A DNA stretch of 64,000 nucleotides from assembly GCA_036937835.1 (NCBI GenBank), contig CM072871.1, positions 7,731,501-7,795,500 of the forward strand. The letters are read 5' to 3'. The notes beneath the pieces are model-generated. The model saw only the letters and a list, made by a program, of their open reading frames with translations. It searched no databases and was not told the DNA's origin. This DNA is from Pampus argenteus. Its lineage: Eukaryota; Chordata; Actinopteri; Scombriformes; Stromateidae. Shown here piece by piece: positions 25,766-37,767 of this stretch. The position numbers were made by a program, and so were the translations under genes. Position 1 is the stretch's first letter; each line of letters starts with the position of its first letter.

Positions 25766-28700
25766 ACACACTTGCTGCAGCGTTTCATCCAGACTCCAGC
25801 TCCTCCTAATAGATCTTGTTAGCTGAGGTCAAAGTCCTTTCTGTCTGGGGTCACAGTAAAGAAACACAACCTTCCCTTTGGTACACATTGGGGGGCCTTG
25901 AGGTTGGCTGATGTACACACGAGCCACAACAATAGCACCAAGCGCGTCCTCTCATCATTTCCTTCTCCTAACGCCATGCAAATTATATATGAAGGGAGCT
26001 GATTTACTTTTCCCCCAGTGGGAGGCATGAGATCTAAATTTAAAATGATTAAATAAGCCTTGAGTTAGAAAATTATTTGCACTTCCATTTGTTAGCCTCT
26101 GAGCTGTTCTCAAATCAAGGGCAAGTCTCTGAATCACTGGGCTCGGATGACTGCTTTTTTTTATTTTTTTTTAAAATACTGCCTTTAATAAGCACATTTC
26201 CCAAATAAAATTGTTGATCCCTATATTGTGGAAAACAATTTGTAGACATAATCAACATATTCTCAGAAATTGGAGGAATTTGCATCCATCCTCGTGCAAT
26301 GATTCCCATTTGGTCTTTTTTTTGCATTCAAACTGTTTTTGTAAAACACTTACTGTAGGGAAACGTTGATTAAAATTCAAACCTTCACCTATTTTGCTAT
26401 TGTTGCACATCAACAATGTGTAGCTTAAGCTCGTCTCTGTAACTTCATGTAGTATTGTTCATCGGCTGGCGTCAGTGAGAGTTTTGAGAGTATTATTGCA
26501 TCAGGAGAAGATAAAGGTAATGAGACCTGTCTCTCAAGCAGAGAGAGCCTAATCTCCTTGGTCTTTTCAAGCTTCTCTTAAGCCGCTGGAGTGGAGTGGA
26601 GTGGAAAAGAGAGGAAAAGAGAGTTGAGAGCACAAAGAAACGGAGGAACTGAAGGAAAAGTGAGTAGGTAGGATAGCTAGAGGAGCCAGTTTACCTCAAA
26701 CTGTGCCTCAGGGGTTGATTTATGATAAGATATAAATGCCAATAATGGTGGATTGATTGGACGATAAAAGTGATATTTTACTAGGAGAATACATGTGAAG
26801 ATAGCGGTAGAAGATGAAGACTCATTAACTGTTAATTTTAGAAATGCATCACATAGGAAGATACAATAATCCATAAAAAATAGTAAATGTACAAAGACCT
26901 GCTGAATGTTTAGTGCTGAAGGAAAGGGCAGCCCAAAAGCCTCCCTGAGATAACCTGGGCACAGATCCACACTTGTGACTTAACATTTAAAAAAATGTTT
27001 ATGCATCAGGTGAATCGGAGCATGTCAAAAGCATTTGACAAAGGTCGCGCCGTTGCGTGCACGTATACGCATCTTGTACTTTGGCGTGCCGAAAGATTGT
27101 GCTCATACTTAGTCATTCATATCTTATGCATGGACTTGCAGTGCTCAGAAACAGTGGCCCATCATGCGACGTCTCCCACTCATCTGTTGTTCTGTTCTGT
27201 TCTGTTGTTCTCATTTTCCTGGGTGATTGATTCATTAGATAACAGAGTTTGTTTTTTTGTTTTGTTTGTTTGCCGAATCTAAATTTACAAACAAATAAGC
27301 TGCATTTAATACTCCATTTGAGCATTTCCGTAGGGCTATGACAAATGTTCAAATGCATGTAAATATTAAAGGCTGGTTGTTGAGGTTGCACTAACTTTGC
27401 CTCAGACTCTACTGAATTTGGAAATATTCCTGTTATTCATTGTTAGTATGCATTGAAAAATGTAACCGGAGCGCACAGATCTTGGTGAATGGTAAATAAA
27501 TGCCTATTGCAGCATATGTCACAAATAAGACAACCTTCAGCATACAGGAGTATTTTTCCTCTAACTGACAACTTGCCACTGGCACCTACCACTTTCCTGC
27601 TAAAACATTAATCTGCCAGTCTGAATGTTGCTCTTTTATAGAGCAGGGTCATTGATCAGTGCAGGTTAGACAGCAGGGAGCCAATTAGGGCAATAGCTAC
27701 CATCTTGGTTACTTTCCGCTCTTGGAAAACACCTTAACGGCCTGTTCTGCAGACGGTAATAGGCCCCCCAATTTCATCCGTCTGTCGTACGCTGAGTCTC
27801 TTATTGACAGAGAGCTTGCTGTCTGTATTTAGGAGGAAAGCTCATTAAAGTGTTCTGAGGGCAACAGGGGATCACTGCTAAGACAGGTGACTGCTTGATA
27901 AGATTGTTGTTGCTGTTGTTTTCAGTGCTGCTGCTGTTTTAAATTCAATGAGAGGCGTGGATGAAACAAGACCTCGGAGAAGAAAGGCTCATACATTTAG
28001 TTCATTAACAGGCTCCAGAAAACCTTATTTATTGTTAATGGAAAAGACATAAATAAATAAATAAATACTAATATTATTGCAAAATAATTTGGTTCTGCAG
28101 TCACATAAACTACTAATACTAGGTAACAGAGGCTGATGATTATCACTTAAATGAAAAAATCTATATGTAATTAAAGTTTTTTTTAACATGAATAATATCT
28201 CACATCTATCATTATAAATAACGAGTAAGTGTTTTTTTATCATAAACTTTTGTCTTGCATGCCTTTTAATATAATGTAGCATGTGGGATATTGGATAAAA
28301 TGAGCGATGAGTAAGCTTTCACAGGAATTACTCACGACAAGTTGTGCATTAAACCATGATAAATGTTGTGTTGCAGCCCTCGTGCGTGACCTTTGCAGGC
28401 CCTTGTTGGCTCAAGTTAGTGCTTGAGGGAAGACATTTTTGGTAGACATCACTACAGTCCTTACTTCACAACACTTAGAAGGCAGCACTTGACACTCACG
28501 CTTATGTTTTGCTGAAAGTCACTGTCAACTTTTGATGACAAATAAGGCAAGGCTTTTTTTTTTGGCCATATAGTCTATACATGTCTACCAGCGTAGGCCT
28601 ACTTTTTTTTCATTGGAAATTGTTCAGGAATCAATAAGGGAATCAGACTGATTAGCAGAATCGATAATGGCATTGGTATCAATAAGCAGTGTTTTATTGG

Positions 28701-29312
28701 GTGAGTCCCCAGTCTGCATGTGCAAGAACGCTCTGCTACACAATACACTTTACCTGCCGGCTGCTGCCAATTTCAGGTACAGAACGACAGTCGGTGGCAG
28801 TAACATACCAAGAAACATAACAATGTGCCCACAAAAGGCACAGAAGAAGCAAACCATTTTCAAAATGTTTTAGAAGGCAGAAAAGACATTTGTTAGGACT
28901 CAAGGATCATATTCAGTATCAGTCTGTGGAGCGGACTTTTAGTTGCATGTAAAATGATTACATTAAGTAGCTGCAGGTGTTTATGCAAAATTTTCTGCTT
29001 GTATAAGAATATTTCATGAAATATCTCAGGTCTGTTTCTTATAAAGCTTCTTGCAACACTGAAATGTCGTTAGAAGGCATGCTGAACTTTATAAAAAAAA
29101 TAAAAAATTTGGGCTCTTTACTGTTCTGCTGCTCTAGAAGGAGCTCTGTTAGTGTCGATATGAGTTCTGCTGCTGGTGCGGAGGTCCAGACAGGCAGCAG
29201 GCTGCGAGCTTGTGAGGCACATCATTACCTCCTGATTCATAGGTTTGGTAAGCAATGCCGACACAAACCGAGCTCCAGATGAAATAGAAATCAATCATTG
29301 CCCTTAACACTC

Positions 29313-29317
<5 letters not shown>

Positions 29318-29346
<29 letters not shown>
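29318..29346. repeat. (CA)n microsatellite
   Basis: About 14 CA units with a CACACGCAC lead-in. Confidence 0.95.
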
Positions 29347-29348
<2 letters not shown>

Positions 29349-30190
29349 TATTTATACACACACAAAATTGTCCAGCACCCTTGGATAAATGAAAGTCCTG
29401 CTTAATAGAGTCAACCTTCAGCTTGTAGCCGGACACATGGAGGTTGGTGGATCTAAGCAGCAGCAACATCTCAAGGTCAACAATGCCATTTTAAGGGATG
29501 TCTCTGTAGCGTTTACTGCAAAGGATGACATTACAGAGTACACAATATTTAAAGGTAGATATTTTTTTCTGTGTAAAATTGGACATACATTTTTTTTTTA
29601 GGATGCTTAAATGCTTTTTGTGTGTTTTTTTTAAAGGGTGCTTGACTTGAATGCTCTACATATATATATTCTTCTGATAACACCCATTCACATGTACTGT
29701 GGGCTGTTGTACAAAATGGTGGAAATTGGCCTCAGGTAATTGTGTCACTGATGGCTATAGTACGATAAAGGCTGATGTCATTCAAGCATGTTGATTTTTT
29801 TTTTTTTTTCCTCATTTCACCTATTTTCTGATTGGATAATATGGTGTATTACCCCCCGCCCCCCCAAACACGGCATCTAAATTCTTCTCAGCAGTCATGG
29901 TAGAGGACATTTGTCTGTTTTATTAAATGGACCAATTCCAATCAGTTCCATTCAAGTCATCCTAATTTACATGGAAAACAAGAATGTGAGTCAGTGTATA
30001 TAACCATAGTAACAAGCCATCTCTGGTAAAAAAAATAAAAAAATAAAAAATACAAATATGTAAATGAAACCTGTCAAGATTTAAATGACCAGTTACAATG
30101 TTGGAAATCACACTCCTCCATCTACAATAAAGTAATGATGTTGTCTCTTATATTTGTTTTCATGCTCTGTGCATCTTAGACTATAGATTG

Positions 30191-30217
30191 CACACACACA
30201 CACACACACACACACAC
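30191..30217. repeat. (CA)n microsatellite
   Basis: About 13 CA units followed by CGTG. Confidence 0.95.
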
Positions 30218-32889
30218 CGTGTAAACCCTTGTTTAGGGTCAATTATCCAGTTTCACAGACAGGACAGTGGTGATTCCAATGTTGTACTGCCAGAGTTCAA
30301 TTCAGGGTTTTCTAAGAGTAAATTATGATATTGATTTTTGAAGTCTGAAACTGCTGTGATGCCATTTATTGCTCAGCCACATACGTTAGTGTTAGTTGGT
30401 TTGTTCTTCCGATTGTTAAAGCTCTCAACCGCTAAACAACTACAACTGAATATAGAGGTAAAGCTTTACATGAGCTCAGTTTCTCTGCTGTGTACCAAAC
30501 TTTCATTTGGGTTCTTTTATTCTATAGCCTACATCCTTAGTATGTCCTCATTTAAGCCACAGGCCATCTATTATCTGCTGACATTAAGATGATGAAACTC
30601 AAAGACGTTTACGGGGACGAATGCTGACCTTTCAGTCTCCCACAATTCACCGCGTCCTCTATTTTTATCCTCGACCACTGGGGCTTGAAATGTTGTATCA
30701 ATAGAAGAGGTGCAGTACAGCTTTATGAATCAACAGGACTATACATTCAATGTTTTTTTTTCTTTTTCTTTCATTCTTTAGGGAAGTAATGCTAATGTGG
30801 ATGTGTCTTTATTCTGTCTTATTTCGTTTGAGTGGAGGGACATAAAAGAGTGTACGTCTTCGACAGCATGTGCTGGCAGGCTTACTTTATGCTTTTTTTC
30901 ATATCACCGTCTTATTGTTTCCACTAGCGGAGGAGACATCTCAATTGGGACAAAACGCGTACTTGGAGTGCAGCCATTTTGACGAATGAGTTCCTGTCCT
31001 GTTGTGCAGACGGTTGTGCTGTCCAGCGGAGATGCAGAGAGATGTAAACCATTTGGCTCGTCTTCCTGTTTGCTTTTGTGGATGTCATCTCTTTAGCTCA
31101 GTGTCCACAAATCATCTAATCCTACAGGGCTCAAAATAGGTCCAGCACAGAGGGGCAGCACAGGACTAATGTGATTCTGGAGATGAACAACCGTTTCAGT
31201 GACACTGATAGCTTTAGTATCCTTGGTGAGACCAGTGATTGCACTGTGATGTCATTTTTGTCAGCCTTGTATGTGTGGCTTGACTGACCTCTATTTCATA
31301 GTTCTTTTGGTGCACAACGTTGAAATTTGGGTCATTACATGTGAAATCCCAGCGAAACAGATTTTTAGAAACTTTTCCCGACTGACAATCTTGGATTTGC
31401 TTCATTCTTGATGTAAATAATGTCCTCGTACCCAACTAGTGTTGCTAAAGTATCACAAAGTTCTACAAGTCATTACTTGAGGTGTGATGAAAATAGGTGC
31501 ATGTCTGAAAAAAGTCAAAATATTTGATTTATGAGGCATTTAAATAATGGATGAAATGGAAAGAGCGTGTTTTATTTAGTAGCCTGGTCATTGTCTGCTG
31601 TGTTTTCGCCTCTTCCTCGTTGTGTTTTAACCAGTGAAAATGAGGAACAGGTGAAAACAAAGCAGACGATGAACAGGCTGATTAAACAGAATAAGCTGAG
31701 GGAGACGCAAAGAACAGAAGTACATGACTACATAAACACAACATCACATGACAACCAAGGAAAAAAAAAAGTCTTGGTAAATGTATCAATTTGAAATTAA
31801 AACATGCCCTTTCCAGTGGTATGATTGACTTTAATGTAGACTTTGTCATACATGAGCAATATGCGCTTGAAATATATTTCCATTTTTAATGCCTCTTAAA
31901 TCTGGAATTTTGATTTATTGCAGATATGCACCTAACTGCTAAGAAACATGAGTATTCAATGCATTTTTTGCAGGCCCTTTTTAAAGCCTCCATATATCAG
32001 AAACAAAAGAAGATGCAAGCCAAAACGTTTGCACATTAATTTCTGGGTACAGTGACTTTATTTACATCAAGTACGAAGCAAATCCAAGACGGTCGGTCAG
32101 AAGGCCTCCATTGATTTCACATGGAAGAAGCCAATGTATCAATAGCAGTGATATGGGTGCCGACCTGAGCAAATTACATTCCAGCTTGTACCTGTATAAT
32201 CCCTAAATCAAACACATGTCAGCCTAGGTAAGCCCTTAACCCCTGGATCAACAGGCTTTGGCCCACATAGTCCCATCATCTCTAATCAGAATGCTCTCCT
32301 TTATCTTTGCACTTTGATATATATGTTTTGTACTAATACATAGGAAACATAAGTTATGTGTTAAACGTACATATACTATAATGTGATCATTGTAAAATGT
32401 GTGACACCAACTGTGGGGAATTTTTTTTTGTAGCAGATGTACGTCATATAAGTCGCATGTTGTTTCCTATGGCCTGTCAATAATTAACCTGTACCGTTCA
32501 GCCCGTTTGTTCGATGTGGTTCATCAGGCATATAACCTTTACACGGGGAAAAAACAGCCACATGGTGTTGTCACATTCAGCCTTGCATCTGTGTATCTCT
32601 GTATGTGAAGAGGCTCCCTATTCTTCTTCTCTCTTCTCTCTTCTTTTTTTTTTTGCTATGACCTAGTGTAGGTCTGTAACCCAGGGACACTGGGTAACTG
32701 TACCGGCATTAAAATAGCAAACAAGGGGGGAACAGAGCGTGTTATGAGATTCACTAGTTTCGCGTCTCCCTGGATGAGGCTATAAATAGCCTCTCGCACT
32801 GGAATAGAGTTTTCCCCAGCGATGTGGACGAAAGCCAGAGGAACAGCTGCGCTAAAGCCAAGTCCTGTTAGATCAGTAGAGTCACATGG

Positions 32890-33350
32890 ACATCCTTCTG
32901 TCTTTCTCTCTCTGCTTTTCTTTCTGTCTCGCTCTCTGTCTCTGGTGCCTCACTCTCACTTCCCATTTCATCTGCTTCTACTGTGTCCTGCTCTCTGTCT
33001 TTCACCCACTTGTTTATCTTGCTGCTTTCCAGTATCTTTGTCTCTCTGTCACTGTCTTGCTCCTTTTCTGTCTGTCTTTCTGTCCTTCTCAGTTTCCTGT
33101 CTCTCCTGATGTCTTTTAATTGTGTCTCTTTGTCATTATCTTTGCCCCCCTCTTGCATTATCATTCTGTCCTTCTATCTATTTGTCCCCCTCTGTCTCTT
33201 TGTTTGACCGGCTGTCCCCTTTCTCCCATAGCCGCTGTCTCTTTGACACAGTCCTGTAGATTTCTCACTGTCAGTCCCTCTCTTTATCTCCCTCCCTGTG
33301 TTTTTTCTCTGTCTCTCACTCTGTCTTTATTACCAGGCCTCCCCTGTGTA
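32890..33350. repeat. Long pyrimidine-rich low-complexity tract
   Basis: Roughly 460 bases dominated by TCTC, TCTG, TCTT and CCCT on the + strand, with few purines. It produces spurious Leu/Ser/Phe-rich open frames on + and Lys/Glu/Arg-rich frames on -. It is best read as a degenerate simple repeat, not coding sequence. Confidence 0.8.
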
Positions 33351-33948
33351 CTCCCTTAATTGGTACAATCCTAATATTAACAGTGTTCATCTGTCTTATT
33401 AGAAGGTTTCTTGAAGTAGGAAGATGAACTACATACATTTTTAAATAGAAAATTGAACAGGTGTTACATCCACACTTTTCATTTTGACTCAAGATTGTGT
33501 GTCCACATTCTGTGAATAAGTAGGACGAGAGCTGAAACACACATGACAATAAGAAGCTACATCACAATCTACATCTCATACACAAACACTCAAGATAGTT
33601 ACTCCATCATATACATGCATACAATGAGATTCTATATGTCACAATACAAAACAGAAAATACAAAATACCCGGTGTAATGTTTATCAATAAGAAAAGTTCA
33701 TAAAGTGGACATTAGTTCTGTAGAGCAATAAGTGGTTCCAAGATAAATCTGAGGGGTCAAAAGGTATTTATTAGGATGGGAAACAGAAAAAATATTAAAA
33801 TATAAAAATAGTATTTCTGCTTTTTAAACTTTAATTTAATCCTTGCATTAATGATATTAAATCATTGAAAAATTGTAATCAGTAGACGTATACAACTGGT
33901 ATTGAAAGGATTGCAAACATGTTGTTTTGTTTTAATGGGTCACAAGCA

Positions 33949-33969
33949 AAAAAAAAAAAAAAAAAAAAA
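33949..33969. repeat. Poly(A) run, about 21 A
   Basis: A homopolymer between GGGTCACAAGC and GTTTGAAACCACTG. The flanks resemble a fish repeat with GGGTC(A/G)C and GAACCACTG phrases, so the run may be part of an old insertion. Confidence 0.85.
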
Positions 33970-33997
33970 GTTTGAAACCACTGAGGTAAGGGGTTTA

Positions 33998-34075
33998 AGG
34001 ATAGGTGATGTCGTACTGCTGTACCCCCTGAGGCAATTATGTGATATTGGGCTATACAAATAAAACTGACTTGAC
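33998..34075 (+). mobile_element. L2/SINE-like 3' tail fragment
   Basis: The phrases GGATAGGTGATGTCGTACTG, CCCCTGAGGCAATTATG and GATATTGGGCTATACAAATA followed by AAACTGACTTGAC match the conserved 3' tail shared by fish L2-type LINEs and the SINEs that use them (…TGGGCTATATAAATAAAATTGA…). Only the tail is present, and the 5' portion is missing or unrecognisable. The family assignment is from memory. Confidence 0.55.
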
Positions 34076-35507
34076 AACAACCAAACAACAACCAGTTATT
34101 TATTTATTGTCCAAACTAGGAATTATCTTGCCATCTTAAAGACTGCTGTTGACTGTCTGGAAACATTCACTTAGACATTTTATTTATGTAGAAATTTTTA
34201 CTACTTTCCTCTTTTTTATTATGTCCTATTTTTGAGTTTGGGTATGCACACATTAGCCTCCTGAGACTCCCTCTCTGCCCCTCTCTGTCTGCCTGTCTCT
34301 CTCTCTCTCTCTCTGTTTGACATCACAGGTGTGTATATATAGCCAGCAGATGGATTCTCCCATGGCAGGCTGCTTCAGTGCTTCTCTCTCCCTTAGCTTA
34401 GGTCACTCAAATGAACTAGAAACAAATTCTTGTTTACATTGTCTCTTCTGATCTGCCCAACCATCAGTTTGACTGCATCCATTATTCATGTCTTCCCCTC
34501 CACCACACACATGTTCATATGCTCACGCAGTAACACATTACTGCTGCTGAATGTTGTTCTTCTATGCTCCACGTTCCCTATATTAACTTGGCATTTGTGG
34601 AGGTCAACATTTTGTGAAAACAAATAATAAAAAATAAATAATTCAAATCAAAATATCTTTTTATTCCTTTAAATTTGTGATAGAATGAATGTACAACCCA
34701 TGTCTGACTAGATTGTCTTTAAAAAATAAGTAAAGTTGCTGTGACAGGACTAATGTCTGAAGGAAACAAATCTGAAGGAATCAGTAACAGAAGAGTGAGA
34801 AACAGGTAGTGCTGTGAGACTTGGATGACATACAGTATTTCTAGTGTGATGTGGTGTGCTCCTACTGTGGTGCATGTGTATCTCTGGCTAAGAAGTAACT
34901 GCTGGGCACAGACTAGCAAATACTACGCTACCACAACATGCCTGGAGTGCTATCGAGCAGGCACACAGCCAATCAGAGTGAAACCTTAGACATCCCTGTG
35001 CACAGTGACCTGCATGCATGCATGCATACTTGCTGAGTATTTGCAGCATGCGACAGGCGAGACGCATGCACGCTACGTAGTCAAGTGAGTACTGAACAAG
35101 TATGGATGATGGCTACATATTAGTCAGGCAGAAGGCACATTTAGACTTTACGATTTACCGCATCATTTTTATCTTCAGGTTTTATGAAATGAGTCTGAAC
35201 TTGCAGATGTTTTTTTTTACACGAGCATTTAGAGCACACATGGATTAAGTGGCAATCTTAAAATATGTGGCAAATATCCAAAATTGTTTTTTGTTTTTTG
35301 TTTTAAAAAACTAGGACATTTTAAAGTTTTGTTTAATGATTAATGACTACAGTTAACTAACTTGGTTAAAGTTTGATTAAAAATGACTGCAGTTAACAAC
35401 AGCACCTATTGTCCCTGTTAGAAATTGACCCCCAGGTTAACGGCCATTAGCAAACACAACACTCAATATTCCACCAATCTATATTTAAATCAGTTACTAC
35501 AGTCTTA

Positions 35508-35911
35508 TGGGGTTTTTCTCCTATATTTATTCAAGAGCGTGGTCTTTTTAAATTGAGAGCATGATTTATTGATTTCGCATTCAGTTTTGTAATCCCTCAA
35601 AACTCCGCCCACGCACTCAAATAGCCGTTTTTCTCAAAAACACTACACCTGGCCTTCTATTGATTTTGACAGTTGTTGCATGAAAAAAAAGAGAGCAGAG
35701 TGGAAATGTGGTGTGAGAAGACCTGAAGCAGGAAATCTGTGCAAGCAACAATGTACCTGAGTGCAAGCATACAGTTTTAGGAGAAACAGAGAAAATCTAA
35801 GTGCAAGCAGGGGCTATTTGACGATGACAAAATCTGAACATGAAATCAATAAATCATGCTCTCATTTTGAAAAACCACACTCTTGAATAAAGATAGGGAA
35901 AAAAATCCCCA
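35508..35911. mobile_element. Palindromic MITE with about 90-bp terminal inverted repeats
   Basis: The left arm (about 35508-35600) and the reverse complement of the right arm (about 35818-35911) align almost end to end. Both begin TGGGG, share TTTATTCAAGAG and GTGG, and contain a perfect 23-bp match (35554-35576 with 35842-35864, core GAGAGCATGATTTATTGATT). By eye about four-fifths of positions match. The interior holds three copies of GTGCAAGCA in the right half. There is no coding capacity, so it is a non-autonomous element. Flanks CAGTCTTA (left) and CACATTTA (right) are only a weak candidate target-site duplication, and the superfamily is undetermined. Confidence 0.75.
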
Positions 35912-36354
35912 CACATTTATAGAGCCATGTCTCGCTCATTCACTTTTTTACTTTTTGACTTTCAAAGACAAAACTGACTTCTTCGAAACATATTCACAAT
36001 AGGTACTTTGTAAAATTTATGAGTCCCCTAACACTAAGCTACTTAATGAGTATATAAAGCATAAGTAACCGAATTATACACTGCTGTTCTGAGAGGCCCA
36101 ACGGCAGGAGCAGATAATGAACTAATGACTAAGTCAGGTTTTTTTAGGTCCACTTTATTGGCATTGTTATGGGTTGGAATCAAATTAGGAAAATAGCAGC
36201 TGTGTCCATGGCATATCATTATGAAATGTAATCCAATTTGATGAGACAATCCTCTTGAAATGGGCAGAACACTCTCTTGGGCTCATCTGTAGCCTAATAG
36301 CACTGCTCTTTAGCCCCGCACAAGTGCTCAAGTTACAGTCTGGTGTTGTTTTTG

Positions 36355-36378
36355 TGTGCCCACATGTATGTGGGCACA
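36355..36378. repeat. 24-bp near-perfect palindrome
   Basis: TGTGCCCACAT and ATGTGGGCACA are perfect reverse complements separated by GT. The arms (11 bp each) could form a cruciform or a bipartite dimer-binding site. No function is known. Confidence 0.85.
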
Positions 36379-37599
36379 TATTGGTCACCCCAGCAGTTGC
36401 TTGGTCTTTGGTTGCATCTCTGCTTTTTTTGCCCCATACAGTTCCTGGAATGAGATGTGTCAGGTGTAAAAAAAAAAAACAACAAAAAATCAAAAAACAA
36501 ACCCATAATAAACACAAATCTCCAAACAAACTGGAGGAATGTGACATGTAAAGTACTGTGGAAACAAATTCATTTTGTTGACAGAGCACATAATCTACTT
36601 TGATGGCTACTTGTCTGATGTCACTGTGAGGAGGGACATTGTTAAATCCGAGTGCACCATGTGTACCCTGTGGTAATATGAGCCTGCCCTCCTTGGAGAG
36701 GTGCAATGGGCCGCCATCAAGAGGATTGAAAGTTATTGCGATTCCAAGGATTCTTCATGGACACCATTTGCTCGGCCTCATCCGTCATTTTATGAAGCCG
36801 AGGGTGTGACGAACACTAAAACTTTTTTACTCTGCGCCACTGTGCACCCGTGTGCAACTGCAGCAATTTGTTGCCTCGAAGTTTATTTCATTAGGTGTAT
36901 TTCAAAAACAAAACCAGAAATCTACTCATTCGTCTTTCCTGCCAGAAGGACGGGGAGGGGGAACTGAGTGACTGCTTGTGTCGAATCATTGAGCGAGTGA
37001 ATGGCGGGAGAGGAACAGCTGCATACAGTGACTCTGCCAGGCAAAGTATGTCAATGAACCGCCTTGCTACTCTGCTCACTCAGTCGGACACGAGGGGAAG
37101 AGGAACATTGAAAGGCTTGCACGAGAACAACAGTCTCACACTCTCTACCCCGAGGAGAGGACAGAGCCATATGTACAACGGGAGGCAGTGACTTTACATT
37201 CATCCTGCCGTTATCTAACACACATGCAAATATCAAACTCATTCAAACACACATATTCAACATATAGCAGATGGATGCTGTCGTAATGTGATGGCTGCAT
37301 TTGGAGTCCTGTTTTTCTTCACTCTCTGAGGTTTTAGCTCATCATGGTCGTGCATGTGGTCAGCAATACAGAAGCCTCAGAAGGGGCTGATATGTGTAAA
37401 AAATAATTAAAAATAAATTGGCCTATAGCAAACAATGTCTTTCTATCCCCATTGTCAAATGCCACCTCAAGTTTGTGCCTTTTAATTGTCCTTTTGTAGA
37501 TTATCTTCATCCCTGAAGCATGTTCTTGTTTTATTTTTTTTAAATTTTTTTTATATATGCTCCATTTCCTCACACAGATGATTATTTTCTTTCTTCCAG

Positions 37600-37767
37600 G
37601 AGGTTCAGAAGGTAAACAACCCCGCCATCAATCAGGCAGCAGACAAGACACTTAAGGGTACTGATGAGAAGGAGGAGGTCCCGGCCAGCGAGGTGGGATG
37701 GATGACTTCAGTCAAAGACTGGGCTGGTGTCATGATCTCTGCTCAGACGCTCACTGGCAGAGTTCTG
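37600..37767 (+). CDS. kcnma1: BK channel alpha subunit, exon 2 (S0-S1 linker, start of S1)
   Basis: The acceptor is a pyrimidine tract ending ttccag at 37599, and the exon ends CTG before consensus donor gtaagt at 37768. It has 56 complete codons (phase 0 at both ends) and joins exon 1 in frame. It begins EVQKVNNPAINQAADKTLKG, then the acidic TDEKEEVPAS, then EVGWMTSVKDWAGVMISAQT and LTGRVL. The second half is essentially invariant in vertebrate Slo1 and leads into S1. The first half is the variable cytoplasmic S0-S1 linker and differs from the mammalian EAQKINNGSSQADGTLK as I remember it, though K/D/E positions are kept. In the channel this linker contributes to Mg2+/voltage-related coupling and follows the palmitoylated cysteines of exon 1. 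Identification is secure; the paralogue is not. Confidence 0.95.

Larger units (their letters stand above)
6544..37599 (+). other. kcnma1: kcnma1 intron 1 (about 31 kb)
   Basis: Donor gtatgt follows AAG at 6543, and the acceptor is a pyrimidine tract ending ttcttccag at 37599. KCNMA1 has very long 5' introns in mammals too. I find no coding exon inside; open frames on either strand are below 175 codons, low in complexity or unrecognisable. Contents in order: hAT-like fragment near 10155; degraded DNA transposon near 11605; (GT)n at 12598; DNA transposon copy near 14219; RE1-like site at 15266; (AC)n at 19141; T run near 24678; (CT)n at 25290; (GT)n at 25747; (CA)n at 29318 and 30191; long pyrimidine-rich tract 32890-33350; L2/SINE-like tail near 33998; MITE 35508-35911; short palindrome at 36355. 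Other stretches of over 300 bases look like single-copy intron sequence, some of which may be conserved regulatory DNA. Confidence 0.9.

Noticed and set aside
32820..33360. Several Ser/Leu/Phe-rich and Lys/Glu-rich open frames
   Set aside because: Low-complexity pyrimidine tract, with the same explanation on both strands.
36185..36706. Open frame of 173 codons on -
   Set aside because: It runs through the 36355 palindrome and an A/T-rich run, and no protein family is recognisable.
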